DNA from: Pseudomonas inefficax
GTDB taxonomy: Bacteria; Pseudomonadota; Gammaproteobacteria; Pseudomonadales; Pseudomonadaceae
NCBI RefSeq assembly: GCF_900277125.1
Contig: NZ_OPYN01000074.1
Coordinates: forward strand, 47,645-111,644
Reading direction: 5' to 3'
Length of the DNA: 64,000 nucleotides
The position numbers and the translations under genes were made by a program. This document shows, piece after piece, positions 57,501-64,000 of this stretch (positions within the stretch are counted from its first letter, which is position 1; the number at the start of each line of letters is the position of its first letter). The notes below the pieces were generated by a model that worked only from the letters and a program-made list of their open reading frames with translations, was not told the origin of the DNA and searched no databases.

Positions 57501-59959
57501 TCCTGGCCGTTGTGGCCTACTTTGCTGCCCCACAGGTCATCCTTGCCGCGCCAGGCGGACTCGATGAACAGCAGTTCTGGAGCAAACCCTTCGATTTCTG
57601 CTTTCCAGTTGGCTGGCGTCAGCGGCCTCAGGTCGCATTCAAAGCGGTAGGATCCGAAAGTGAACTCATCCATCACGCACGCCACTTTCAGACGGCTGAC
57701 AGGCTGATCGACCTGGCGTAGAAGAGTAGTACGGCTCTGCTCGCTGGTCGGCAGGGCCGCCGGCAGCTTCAGGTAGTTCTCGTCCTGTACGACAGGTGGT
57801 GGCGGCAGCACCTCCTTGCGTGGTTCGTTGGCCAGCAACTTCTGCTCGTTTTGCTGGCGTTGCTGGCTGGCTTTGCGGTACAGGCGTAGCAGGCGTACGG
57901 GCAGCTTTACCAGACCGCCCAGCGAGGTGGCGCTGTTCTTTATCTGGTAGCCCAGCTGATAGGTCATGCTTGCGCGGGTTTTCACCAGGCGCTGCTCTGC
58001 CAGGTTGCGCTGGGCGTTAGCGCGACCGAGGCTTTCATTGAGCTCATCGATCTTCTGTTGTTGAGCGGCGCTGCGTTCAAGCAACTGACTGATGCTGGCC
58101 TTCAATTGCGGGATTTGTTCGCCTGTCAGGGCGCGGTACTTCATGTTTGCTGCGCCAAGGCCTGCCTTGGACGAGTTGAGCTCGGTTTCAAGTTGTTGGC
58201 GCAGACCTTGCCACTCTTTGTTGGTGGCAGCGAGGCTGGCTTCGGCTGCCTGGCGGCTGGTGCTTTCAAGCATCAGCTGCTCTTCAAGCATGTCTTTGGC
58301 CTGGCCAAGCGACTCAACGGCTTCTGTCAGAGTCGCTCGCGCTTCTTCAGATTCAGTGTTGGCGAGTGCCAGCTTATGCAACTGTTCTTCCAACTGGGAA
58401 CGTTGTTCAACCAAGGCATTGATGGAGCTTGCCTGGGCACTGTGCTCACGCTGGCTTTGCGCTTGAGCGTCGTACATTAACTGCAACTGCTCTTCCAACT
58501 GGGAACGTTGTTCAACCAAGGCATTGATGGAGCTTGCCTGGGCGCTGTGCTCACGCTGGCTTTGCGCTTGAGCGTCGTACATTAACTGCAACTGCTCTTC
58601 CAACTGGGAACGTTGTTCAACCAAGGCATTGATGGAGCTTGCCTGGGCACTATGCTCACGCTGGCTTTGTGCTTGAGCGTCGTTCATTAACTGCAACTGA
58701 GCTTCCAATGCAGCTTGTTGAGCGCGCAGATCAGTGATGGTGGCGATATGGCTATCGATGACTTCTCTCGCCTGAACCAACTGATTGGTTACATCTTTTA
58801 ACTGCTTTTCCTGCGCCAGTTGCTTCTCTGCGGCGCCCCGCAGTTCCTCAGTAGTCTGCGTCAATTGCCTTTGTGTTTCGGCGTGCTGATCCTGTAGCTT
58901 CTGGTAACGCTGTTCCGCGCCTGCGAGGCTTTGTACGCGAGACTCCTCAACCGCCACGAGTTTTTGTTCCTGTAGTCCATATTGTTCGGTAACTACACGA
59001 TACTTTTTGTTGGCCTCCACCAGCCGCTGCTTGACCTCTTCAAACTCATGGGCAATCTGAGCCTTGGAGTCGAGGCATTCCTGGTTGGTTTTTTGCAGCG
59101 TTGCAATGTCTGCTTCGCGGTTTTGCAACTGTTTGGCAAGCGCATCAGCCTTTTGGGCCTCGGGTTTGAGCTGGGCGATCTGCTCAGTAGCACTGCGGTA
59201 CTTTTTGTTCGCTTCATCCAGACGCTTGCTGATTGCGCCGAGATTTCCCCGCAACGTGCGCTCGATGGCTTCGAACGCCTTTTCCAGTTCACGAATGCGA
59301 TCAACAGTCAGCGAGTCGATTACACCTGGCTTATGCGTTTCGCTCTTCACCGCAACGATGCCCAGCCACTTGCCGAGGACCTTGACTTCGACAATCTGCA
59401 AGTGCTCGGCCAGCAACCGGAACGGTTCCATCAGGTAGAAGGTGTGTTTGTGGTCAATGAAGTCATTGACCCCGAACGGTACGGTAATCACCAGGCGGCC
59501 ACCCTGCTTGAGCAGGTCGTGGGCCTTCTCGACGAACAGCTCCGGTCGTACCAGGTGTTCGAGCACTTCGCTGATGACAATGGTTTCCGGTTCTACCTCG
59601 AGCGTATCCAGCGCGAGGAAGTCTGAATTGATATACGTGACGTTCTGCTGGATGTGGGCAGGTTCGGCAGACAGGTAACCCTTGGCCTCTGCGATGGCCT
59701 GCGGGCTGGTGTCCACACCGGTGACCTGGCAGCCCTCACGGGCCAGCAGCAGGGGCACGATACCCTGCGAGCAGCCGACATCCAGGATCCGGCGCCCTTT
59801 GACCTGAGCGCAGATCCAATGGATGCGGGACTGCGTTTCCCGCATGAACTGCTCCCCCAGCTTGCCGTAATAGGCTTCCATCACACGGTCATGAATATCG
59901 GCCAAAGGTGAAGGCAGCTCTGTGTTCACGGTAGGTTTCTCAAGCGTGGGGTTGTTCAT
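54524..59959 (-). CDS. Giant methyltransferase - coiled coil - multi-glycosyltransferase protein
   Basis: 1811 residues from the ATG at 59957-59959, with GGAGC upstream. Domains in order: (1) class I SAM methyltransferase, about 45-205 (RRILDVGCSQGIVPLLL, ISEVLEHL); (2) coiled coil, about 215-665, including three 35-residue repeats at 421-525; (3) a basic amphipathic stretch near 680-700 (GGLVKLPVRLLRLYRK), possibly membrane-binding; (4) CgeB/DUF3880-like transferase, about 755-1085; (5) a region recalling a family-2 transferase (FVPGDYYGPNYLLDLALATR), about 1100-1235; (6) an unassigned region; (7) family-4 transferase, about 1425-1811 (CPSRMDTQGVSRDEAMASGL). By analogy with E. coli WbdD, it may set chain length while transferring sugars. 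Follows wecC by 13 bases. Confidence 0.88.
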   Translation of the reverse strand: MNNPTLEKPTVNTELPSPLADIHDRVMEAYYGKLGEQFMRETQSRIHWICAQVKGRRILDVGCSQGIVPLLLAREGCQVTGVDTSPQAIAEAKGYLSAEPAHIQQNVTYINSDFLALDTLEVEPETIVISEVLEHLVRPELFVEKAHDLLKQGGRLVITVPFGVNDFIDHKHTFYLMEPFRLLAEHLQIVEVKVLGKWLGIVAVKSETHKPGVIDSLTVDRIRELEKAFEAIERTLRGNLGAISKRLDEANKKYRSATEQIAQLKPEAQKADALAKQLQNREADIATLQKTNQECLDSKAQIAHEFEEVKQRLVEANKKYRVVTEQYGLQEQKLVAVEESRVQSLAGAEQRYQKLQDQHAETQRQLTQTTEELRGAAEKQLAQEKQLKDVTNQLVQAREVIDSHIATITDLRAQQAALEAQLQLMNDAQAQSQREHSAQASSINALVEQRSQLEEQLQLMYDAQAQSQREHSAQASSINALVEQRSQLEEQLQLMYDAQAQSQREHSAQASSINALVEQRSQLEEQLHKLALANTESEEARATLTEAVESLGQAKDMLEEQLMLESTSRQAAEASLAATNKEWQGLRQQLETELNSSKAGLGAANMKYRALTGEQIPQLKASISQLLERSAAQQQKIDELNESLGRANAQRNLAEQRLVKTRASMTYQLGYQIKNSATSLGGLVKLPVRLLRLYRKASQQRQQNEQKLLANEPRKEVLPPPPVVQDENYLKLPAALPTSEQSRTTLLRQVDQPVSRLKVACVMDEFTFGSYRFECDLRPLTPANWKAEIEGFAPELLFIESAWRGKDDLWGSKVGHNGQELQDILAWCRQNKVPTLFWNKEDPVHFETFLTTAKQFDHVFTTDIDCIHRYKSALGHDRVYLLPFACQPALHNPIELYERKDAFCFAGAYYARYPERTRDLGNFVCELPKFRPLEIFDRNFGKNDVNYQFPAEYQPYIVGTLPFEKIDTAYKGYRYAINLNSIKQSQSMFARRVFELLGCNTLTVSNFSRGVRLLFGDLVVTTDNGEEMLRRLQLLAEDPLNTDKLRLAALRKVMQEHTYTQRLEYVMSKVTGTAKAQRLPEIVVIGEAQDRQQFDLLRANLDRQTYSQVRMVIISDAYQSSIVGDDPRIQVLKPGDLKKTTLSELVGSSPWVAAFVPGDYYGPNYLLDLALATRYSRAQVVGKAAHFICKSQSVELLSNEQAYRPAQTLSARRSLVATGIIANQQLRSWLKNLPTLQYTHAQGLAIDPFNYCENGAAHQESISAKVNDLELNLGMTIDQLQARAQSIAPLEINHDAPEITGRDLAEMFGIIRNKFVDLVVDGDTWRVHSKLADGKHEYIYAQQEVRVDELGCEDGRLKLFVDCTPGLNLQLVVLFLDADKQRISHVMQHANRNQTSDIPPEAVYVRFGLRAYSAGSTELKALVLGHRNLQPSEMMGRGEHLLLTNHYPAYADLYRNKFVHSRVSAYQQQGVEVDVFRLRDNETVSYHEFQNIDVVTGCRSTLAKMLEKNSYKSILVHFLDENMWSVLHPHLNSTQITVWVHGAEIQPWWRREYNFSTDEQLQLGKLASDKRMSFWREILQPMHKNLKLVFVSRYFAEEVMEDLGFRLPEGQYEIIHNPINTENFNYVEKTVEQRKNVLSIRPYTSRTYANDLTVKAIELLAEKPWFKDMTFRLVGDGPLFEETLAPLRSYSNVHIERRFLNHGEIAALHKEHGVFLCPSRMDTQGVSRDEAMASGLVPVTTGVAAIPEFVDNESGFVVEPESAVQLAEALERIYLNQALFSTLSRQAAERVRSQSDWKKMATLELNIFRDV
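58385..58699. repeat. Three tandem 105-bp repeats inside the coiled-coil region
   Basis: Copies start 105 bases apart (the shared block TCTTCCAACTGGGAACG recurs at 58386, 58491 and 58596). Each encodes 35 residues beginning QLQLM and including SSINALVEQRSQLEE. The copies are nearly identical at DNA level, differing by single bases. 105 bases equals five heptads, so copy number can change without breaking coiled-coil register. Confidence 0.95.
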
Positions 59960-59972
59960 GCGGTTTGCTCCA

Positions 59973-61235
59973 TCAGGCCTGGGTAACGCCAGCGGCGTCG
60001 ATCACGAATGCTGCGTCGCGCACGTTGAAGGTGCCGCGGAATTCGCGATGCTTCACCAGCAGTACGTGGATGTCGGCGCTGTCCTGGGCAAAGTCGAAGT
60101 CCACGTGCTCGTGGCGCGCCAGGCGCTGTGGCAGGGCTTCGATGTTCGGCTCGACCAGTTGCAGGGTGGCTTCCAGCTCATTGCCCAGGCGCTCGGCAAT
60201 GCTCAGGGCAGGGCTTTCGCGCAGGTCGTCGATGTCGGCCTTGAAGGCCAGGCCGTAGCAGGCAATTTTCACTTGCTGGGCCGACTTGCCCGGGTTCTTG
60301 ATCAGGAAGTTGGCCAGGGCCATCTTGACCTTGTCGATCACCCACTCAGGCTTGCTGTCGTTGACCACGCGGGCAGTGCGGATCAGGCGCGCCTGTTCTG
60401 GGGTCTGGCTGACGATGAACCACGGGTCGACGGCAATGCAGTGGCCGCCCACGCCCGGGCCTGGCTGCAGGATGTTGACGCGCGGGTGGTGGTTGGCCAG
60501 GCGAATCAGCTCCCACACGTCGATGTCCAGCTTGTCACAGATGATCGACAGTTCATTGGCGAAGGCAATGTTCACGTCGCGGAAGCTGTTTTCGGTCAGC
60601 TTGCACATTTCTGCGGTGCGGGCGTTGGTGACGATGCACTCGCCTTCAACGAAGGTGCGGTACAGGCGTACGGCCGCTTCAGAGCACTTTCTGGTCATGC
60701 CGCCGATGATGCGGTCGTTTTCCACCAGCTCGCGCAGTACGTGGCCTGGCAGCACGCGCTCGGGGCAGTGGGCCACGCGGATGTCGGAATCTTCACCGTG
60801 GGTTTGCGGGAAACTCAGGTCCGGGCGGGCCTGGGCGAGCCAGAAGGCCATCTGCTCGGTGGCGCCCACCGGGGAAGTGGACTCCAGGATGACTAGGTCA
60901 CCCTTTTTCAGCACGGGCGCGATGGCCTTGCTGGCGGACTCGATGTAGCCCAGGTCCGGCTGATGGTCATCCATGAACGGCGTCGGCACGGCGATCAGGA
61001 AGGCGTCGGCAGCTTCCGGAACGGTAGAGGCGCGCAGGAAGCCTTCAGTCACGGCAGCGTGTACCACCATGTCCAGCTCAGGCTCGACGATGTGGATTTC
61101 ACCACGGTTGATGGTGTCGACTGCGTGCTGGTTTACATCGATACCGATTACCTGTTTCTTGCGGGCGGCGAAAACGGCAGCGGTTGGCAGGCCGATATAG
61201 CCCAGGCCTACGACGGAAATCTTGTTGAAGCTCAT
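59973..61235 (-). CDS. wecC: WecC, UDP-N-acetyl-D-mannosamine dehydrogenase
   Basis: 420 residues. NAD motif [56 protein letters not shown] and the catalytic Cys in [16 protein letters not shown]. Two successive oxidations of UDP-ManNAc give UDP-ManNAcA. It overlaps wecB (ATGA) and is followed by the 1811-residue gene. Confidence 0.96.
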   Translation of the reverse strand: MSFNKISVVGLGYIGLPTAAVFAARKKQVIGIDVNQHAVDTINRGEIHIVEPELDMVVHAAVTEGFLRASTVPEAADAFLIAVPTPFMDDHQPDLGYIESASKAIAPVLKKGDLVILESTSPVGATEQMAFWLAQARPDLSFPQTHGEDSDIRVAHCPERVLPGHVLRELVENDRIIGGMTRKCSEAAVRLYRTFVEGECIVTNARTAEMCKLTENSFRDVNIAFANELSIICDKLDIDVWELIRLANHHPRVNILQPGPGVGGHCIAVDPWFIVSQTPEQARLIRTARVVNDSKPEWVIDKVKMALANFLIKNPGKSAQQVKIACYGLAFKADIDDLRESPALSIAERLGNELEATLQLVEPNIEALPQRLARHEHVDFDFAQDSADIHVLLVKHREFRGTFNVRDAAFVIDAAGVTQA

Positions 61236-62374
61236 GCTGCGTCCTTGGAGTTAGAGAAGGCGGAAAGTGCGTCGAGGATTCGCGCGCACGCTTTTCCATC
61301 GCCGTAGGGGTTATGGGCGAAGCTCATTTCGCGATAGGTCGCATCGTCGGTCAGCAATTTCGCCAGGTTTTCCGTAATCGATTCCACGTCGGTGCCCACC
61401 AGTTTGACGGTACCGGCGGCCACGGCTTCCGGGCGCTCGGTGGTGTCACGCATGACCAGTACCGGCTTGCCCAGCGCTGGGGCTTCTTCCTGGATGCCGC
61501 CGGAGTCGGTCAGGATCAGGTACGAGCGGGTCATCAGGTAGACGAACGGCAGGTAGTCCAGCGGCTCGATCAGATGGATGTTGTTGACGTCGGCCAGCAG
61601 GCGGTTGACCGGTTCGCGCACGTTCGGGTTGAGGTGTACCGGGTAGACGATGTCCACATCAGGGAATTGACGCGCGGTTTGCACCAGAGCCTGGCAGATG
61701 CGCTCGAAGCCGCCACCGAAGTTTTCGCGGCGGTGGCCGGTGACCAGCACCATGCGGCGCTCGGGGTTCAGGAAGCTGAACTGGCTTTCGAACTTGTTTT
61801 TCAGCTCGGGGCTTTCCAGCTTGCGGACCACTTCCAGCAGCGCGTCGATCACGGTGTTGCCGGTGGTATAGATGGTCGCGGCGTCGGTGCCCTCACGCAG
61901 CAGGTTGTCCTGCGAGGTGGAGGTAGGCGCGAAGTGCAGTGCGGCCAGCGCGCCCGTCAGGCGGCGGTTGCCTTCTTCCGGCCATGGCGAATACAGGTTG
62001 CCTGTGCGCAGGCCGGCTTCCACGTGGGCAATCGGAATCTGCTGGTAGTACGCGGCCAGGCTGGTGGCCAAGGTTGTTGCGGTGTCGCCGTGCACCAGTA
62101 CCACGTCGGGCTTGAACTCGGCCAGCACAGGCTTCAGACCCTGCAGGATGGCAGTGGTCACATCGGTCAGGTCCTGGCCGGGCTTCATGATGTTCAGGTC
62201 GTAGTCGGGCGTGATCTCGAACAGCTCCAATACCTGATCGAGCATCTGGCGGTGCTGGCCAGTTACGCAGACACGCGACTCGAAACGGTCGTCCTGGGCA
62301 AGGTTGAGGGCCAGCGGGGCCATTTTGATGGCCTCTGGGCGGGTGCCAAATACGGTGAGGGTCTTGAGGGACAC
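61232..62374 (-). CDS. wecB: WecB, UDP-GlcNAc 2-epimerase (non-hydrolysing)
   Basis: 380 residues from GTG 62374. [62 protein letters not shown] and [12 protein letters not shown]. It makes UDP-ManNAc for WecC. The [14 protein letters not shown] form marks a true WecB, unlike the WbjD-type epimerase at 26919-28043. It heads the minus-strand operon that runs to 45353. The ribosome site is weak. Confidence 0.96.
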   Translation of the reverse strand: MSLKTLTVFGTRPEAIKMAPLALNLAQDDRFESRVCVTGQHRQMLDQVLELFEITPDYDLNIMKPGQDLTDVTTAILQGLKPVLAEFKPDVVLVHGDTATTLATSLAAYYQQIPIAHVEAGLRTGNLYSPWPEEGNRRLTGALAALHFAPTSTSQDNLLREGTDAATIYTTGNTVIDALLEVVRKLESPELKNKFESQFSFLNPERRMVLVTGHRRENFGGGFERICQALVQTARQFPDVDIVYPVHLNPNVREPVNRLLADVNNIHLIEPLDYLPFVYLMTRSYLILTDSGGIQEEAPALGKPVLVMRDTTERPEAVAAGTVKLVGTDVESITENLAKLLTDDATYREMSFAHNPYGDGKACARILDALSAFSNSKDAA

Positions 62375-63005
62375 GGCGACGGTCTTCTGTGTTTTGAGTG
62401 AAGGCGATGGGATCTGGTGTTACGGGGGCAGATCACAGGTACTACGCAAATCGGCCGGGGGGAGTGGCCTAGGGGGCTCCACCCACGCGAGCGGGGGGCT
62501 TTGAAGGTGGTGAAGAAAAATTCATGTGGCTCGGATCCTTCCAGCTTAGCGGTTGTCCAATGACCGCAAATTTATCATTTCGTCATCAAGATGACATCCC
62601 GTATGGCACGTTTTTTTCCGCTGATCGTCCGAATTCGTCCGTATATATCGGAAGATTGGATCCTATTTTTGAAGTTAGTATCAAGAAAAACGATTGTTTG
62701 ATGTTGTTCAGGCGTTATGCCAAAAAAGTCAATAAGCCGATGTATACGACGAATGGGTGGGAGCCTTGTCCGGCAAGGCTTGTGGGAAAAACAACAGCTT
62801 TTGGTCTGAATGAAACCCAGGTTAAACGGGAATTTACCTGGCGGCGATTTGCCATTGCCTCGATTTCATGAAGTTAGCGTGAAATATGGCGTAATGCCAT
62901 TGTTTTTGGGTTGGCGAAGTTGCTTTTTTTAATGTTGGATTCGGTAACGATTCATCGGATCAAGCGCCTTTTTGCAAAATGGCAGAACCGCTAGGGTTGA
63001 TTGCA
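62375..63005. other. Gene-poor divergent region upstream of wecB
   Basis: About 630 bases with no supported gene. It is GC-rich with G-runs near wecB, then clearly AT-rich from about 62560. A perfect palindrome GTCATC-AA-GATGAC lies at 62582-62595, a candidate operator for the operon. The promoters of wecB (minus) and of the comEA-like gene (plus) should be here, but none is clear. No ops/JUMPStart site found. Confidence 0.5.
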
Positions 63006-63026
63006 CAGCCGAAGGAAACCGGCTGT
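63005..63026 (+). promoter_or_regulatory. Leader hairpin with AAGGAAA loop before the comEA-like gene
   Basis: ACAGCCG pairs with CGGCTGT around the loop AAGGAAAC, 32 bases before the start codon; a second GGA lies in the ribosome site TAAGGAG. GGA in a hairpin loop plus GGA in the ribosome site is the usual binding pattern of RsmA/CsrA. Speculative. Confidence 0.3.
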
Positions 63027-63057
63027 TGGAAAATGACCAACCTAAGGAGTGTTCACC

Positions 63058-63393
63058 ATGCGTAACAACGTTCTGTCGTACCTGCTGCTGCCGCTGTTCG
63101 CCAGCCTGTCCTTTTCCCTTAGCGCCGCCCCGGCCAGCACTACGGCGGTACCCGAGCCGGCACCGGTGGTAATCCAGCAGCAGGGCCAGCAGCCGCAGCG
63201 GCTGGATTTGAATACGGCTGATGCGCTTACTTTGCAGAAGGAGCTGAACGGAATAGGCAAGGCCAAGGCCGAGGCCATAGTGGCCTATCGGGAGGCCAAT
63301 GGGCCGTTTGCTTCGGTGGATGAGCTGCTGGAGATCAAGGGGATTGGTAATGCGTTGCTGGAGCGTAACCGGGACAAAGTGATGGTGGAGTAA
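63058..63393 (+). CDS. ComEA-like helix-hairpin-helix DNA-binding protein
   Basis: 111 residues from ATG 63058, with TAAGGAG before it. A signal peptide (LLLPLFASLSFSLSAAPA) is followed by a Pro/Gln-rich linker and one ComEA-type helix-hairpin-helix pair: RLDLNTADALTLQKELNGIG and FASVDELLEIKGIGNALLER. Such proteins bind DNA in the periplasm; in Pseudomonas a role in uptake is not established. It marks the return to core genes. Confidence 0.92.
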   Translation: MRNNVLSYLLLPLFASLSFSLSAAPASTTAVPEPAPVVIQQQGQQPQRLDLNTADALTLQKELNGIGKAKAEAIVAYREANGPFASVDELLEIKGIGNALLERNRDKVMVE

Positions 63394-63430
63394 GGAGGGG
63401 AAGGGCTGGGGTTTGTGTCCTGGCCCTGAC

Positions 63431-63546
63431 CTGTGGGAGCGGCCTTGCGTCGCGAATGGGCCGCAAAGCGGCCCCCGGTTTCGGCGGCACTGCAGGAATA
63501 GCTGGGGCTGCTTTGCAGCCCTTTCGCGACGCAAGGCCGCTCCCAC
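63431..63546. repeat. Inverted REP pair after the comEA-like gene
   Basis: CTGTGGGAGCGGCCTTGCGT at about 63431 faces the arm ending GACGCAAGGCCGCTCCCACA at 63546, with inner arms GGGCCGCAAAGCGGCCC and GGGGCTGCTTTGCAGCCC. It is nearly the same element as at 1701-1815. First REP since 21.0 kb. Confidence 0.92.
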
Positions 63547-63592
63547 ATGGACCGTATCAGCCGGTCAGATTGTGCCAGCGCCGCCGGGCGTG

Positions 63593-63760
63593 CTAGCGGT
63601 CCTGCGCATCCTTGGCATCCGCTTCGGCATTGCGTTCATGCACCTTGCGCAGCTGTTCTTCGGTCAGTGGCAGTTTTTTTGCCGTATCGCGCAACAGCAT
63701 CAGCCCGCCGACGATCGAGCCGAGGGCTATGATGAGTATCAGCCAGGCATACCAGGGCAT
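63593..63760 (-). CDS. DUF2897 small membrane protein
   Basis: 55 residues from the ATG at 63758-63760, with AAAGGAG 7 bases before; a longer in-frame extension lacks such a site. One N-terminal helix (WYAWLILIIALGSIVGGLMLL), then a charged tail (KKLPLTEEQLRKVHERNAEADAKD). It fits the DUF2897 family of single-pass proteins of unknown function, commonly beside pyrF in Pseudomonas. Confidence 0.85.
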   Translation of the reverse strand: MPWYAWLILIIALGSIVGGLMLLRDTAKKLPLTEEQLRKVHERNAEADAKDAQDR

Positions 63761-63900
63761 TGTCGTTCTCCTTTGCTGGTGATGGGCAGCGCTTGTACAA
63801 ATGTTGAGCAATTGCCCGTTCCGTTGGTTCAATTATAGGAGCCAGCCACTGCCGGGCCAATTCCGTGACCCGCGGGCCCCACAGCCTGTGCCACATCGTT

Positions 63901-63906
63901 TACAAT
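63901..63906 (+). promoter_or_regulatory. Candidate -10 box for pyrF
   Basis: TACAAT 35 bases before the first recognisable pyrF codon; a -35 box is not evident. The resulting leader would be very short. Confidence 0.35.
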
Positions 63907-63940
63907 TCGCGCCGTCTTCGACTTGCCACGCGACCCTGCC

Positions 63941-64000
63941 ATTTCCGCCTGCCAGACCCCCCTGAGCGTCGCCCTGGATTTCCCTACCCGTGCGGCCGCC
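63941..64000 (+). CDS. pyrF: PyrF, orotidine 5'-phosphate decarboxylase (3' end outside window)
   Basis: Only twenty codons are visible. They read [I]SACQTPLSVALDFPTRAAA, the known N-terminus of Pseudomonas PyrF (MSACQTP..VALDFPTR), ending at the window edge. The position of the usual ATG reads ATT. The only other in-frame candidate is TTG 63923, six codons earlier, without a ribosome site. Either an ATT start, the TTG, or a sequence error explains this. Confidence 0.8.
   Translation, partial: MSACQTPLSVALDFPTRAAA

Noticed and set aside
58385..58699. CRISPR-like array
   Set aside because: The repeats are contiguous 105-bp units without spacers and lie in frame inside a coiled-coil coding region.
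62524..62871. Plus-strand frame of 115 codons between wecB and the comEA-like gene
   Set aside because: No good ribosome site, no recognised motif, and it reads through a palindrome and AT-rich DNA. It may be a remnant but cannot be supported as a gene.
1..64000. tRNA, rRNA, insertion sequences or integrase genes marking an island
   Set aside because: None was seen. The polysaccharide region seems to have been exchanged by homologous recombination through its flanks, with no transposition or integration signature.

Overview
This window is chromosomal DNA of a fluorescent Pseudomonas, most likely of the P. putida group. The evidence is the housekeeping gene order (yciK-mupP-ubiG / mtnA - gyrA - serC - pheA - tyrA-aroA fusion - cmk - rpsA - ihfB), the many inverted REP pairs of the type found in P. 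putida, and a surface-polysaccharide locus between ihfB and wbpM, where P. aeruginosa keeps its O-antigen locus.

Layout. 0-21 kb is conserved core: a cut-off ABC exporter, a GGDEF/EAL c-di-GMP protein, undA (1-undecene synthase), a minus-strand ubiG-mupP-yciK group, mtnA, gyrA, then serC, pheA, tyrA-aroA, cmk and rpsA. REP pairs fill most of the gaps, and hairpin terminators follow gyrA and rpsA. An acyltransferase sits between rpsA and ihfB. 21.1-23.3 kb holds ihfB, a LapA-domain membrane protein and a metallo-beta-lactamase/beta-CASP nuclease.

23.8-41.6 kb is the O-antigen-type block. A plus-strand module encodes a glycosyltransferase and three enzymes for a UDP-2-acetamido-2,6-dideoxy-L-sugar (dehydratase/epimerase, 4-reductase, 2-epimerase), then another epimerase, a second glycosyltransferase and a Wzy/WaaL-like membrane protein. 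A minus-strand block follows with two more polymerase-like membrane proteins, a family-2 glycosyltransferase and a Wzx-like flippase. A plus-strand initiating module closes it: a 4-keto-sugar reductase, wbpL and wbpM. rmlC-rmlB-rmlD-rmlA (dTDP-L-rhamnose) comes next, to 45.2 kb.

45.3-62.4 kb is a second polysaccharide operon, entirely on the minus strand. It reads from wecB-wecC (UDP-ManNAcA) through an 1811-residue protein that joins a methyltransferase, a long coiled coil with exact 35-residue repeats and several glycosyltransferase modules. After it come a rhamnosyltransferase-like/DUF6270 fusion, a lipoprotein, an unrecognised membrane protein, two family-4 glycosyltransferases, a broken acyltransferase and an intact SGNH-type O-acyltransferase. 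This stretch is visibly richer in A+T than the core genes and contains no REP elements. The right edge returns to core genes: a ComEA-like protein, a DUF2897 protein and the first codons of pyrF.

The most unusual item is the 1811-residue protein. Its coiled coil contains three near-identical 105-bp repeats, each exactly five heptads. By analogy with the WbdD chain-length ruler of E. coli O9a, it may couple chain length, methylation and polymerisation in one polypeptide.
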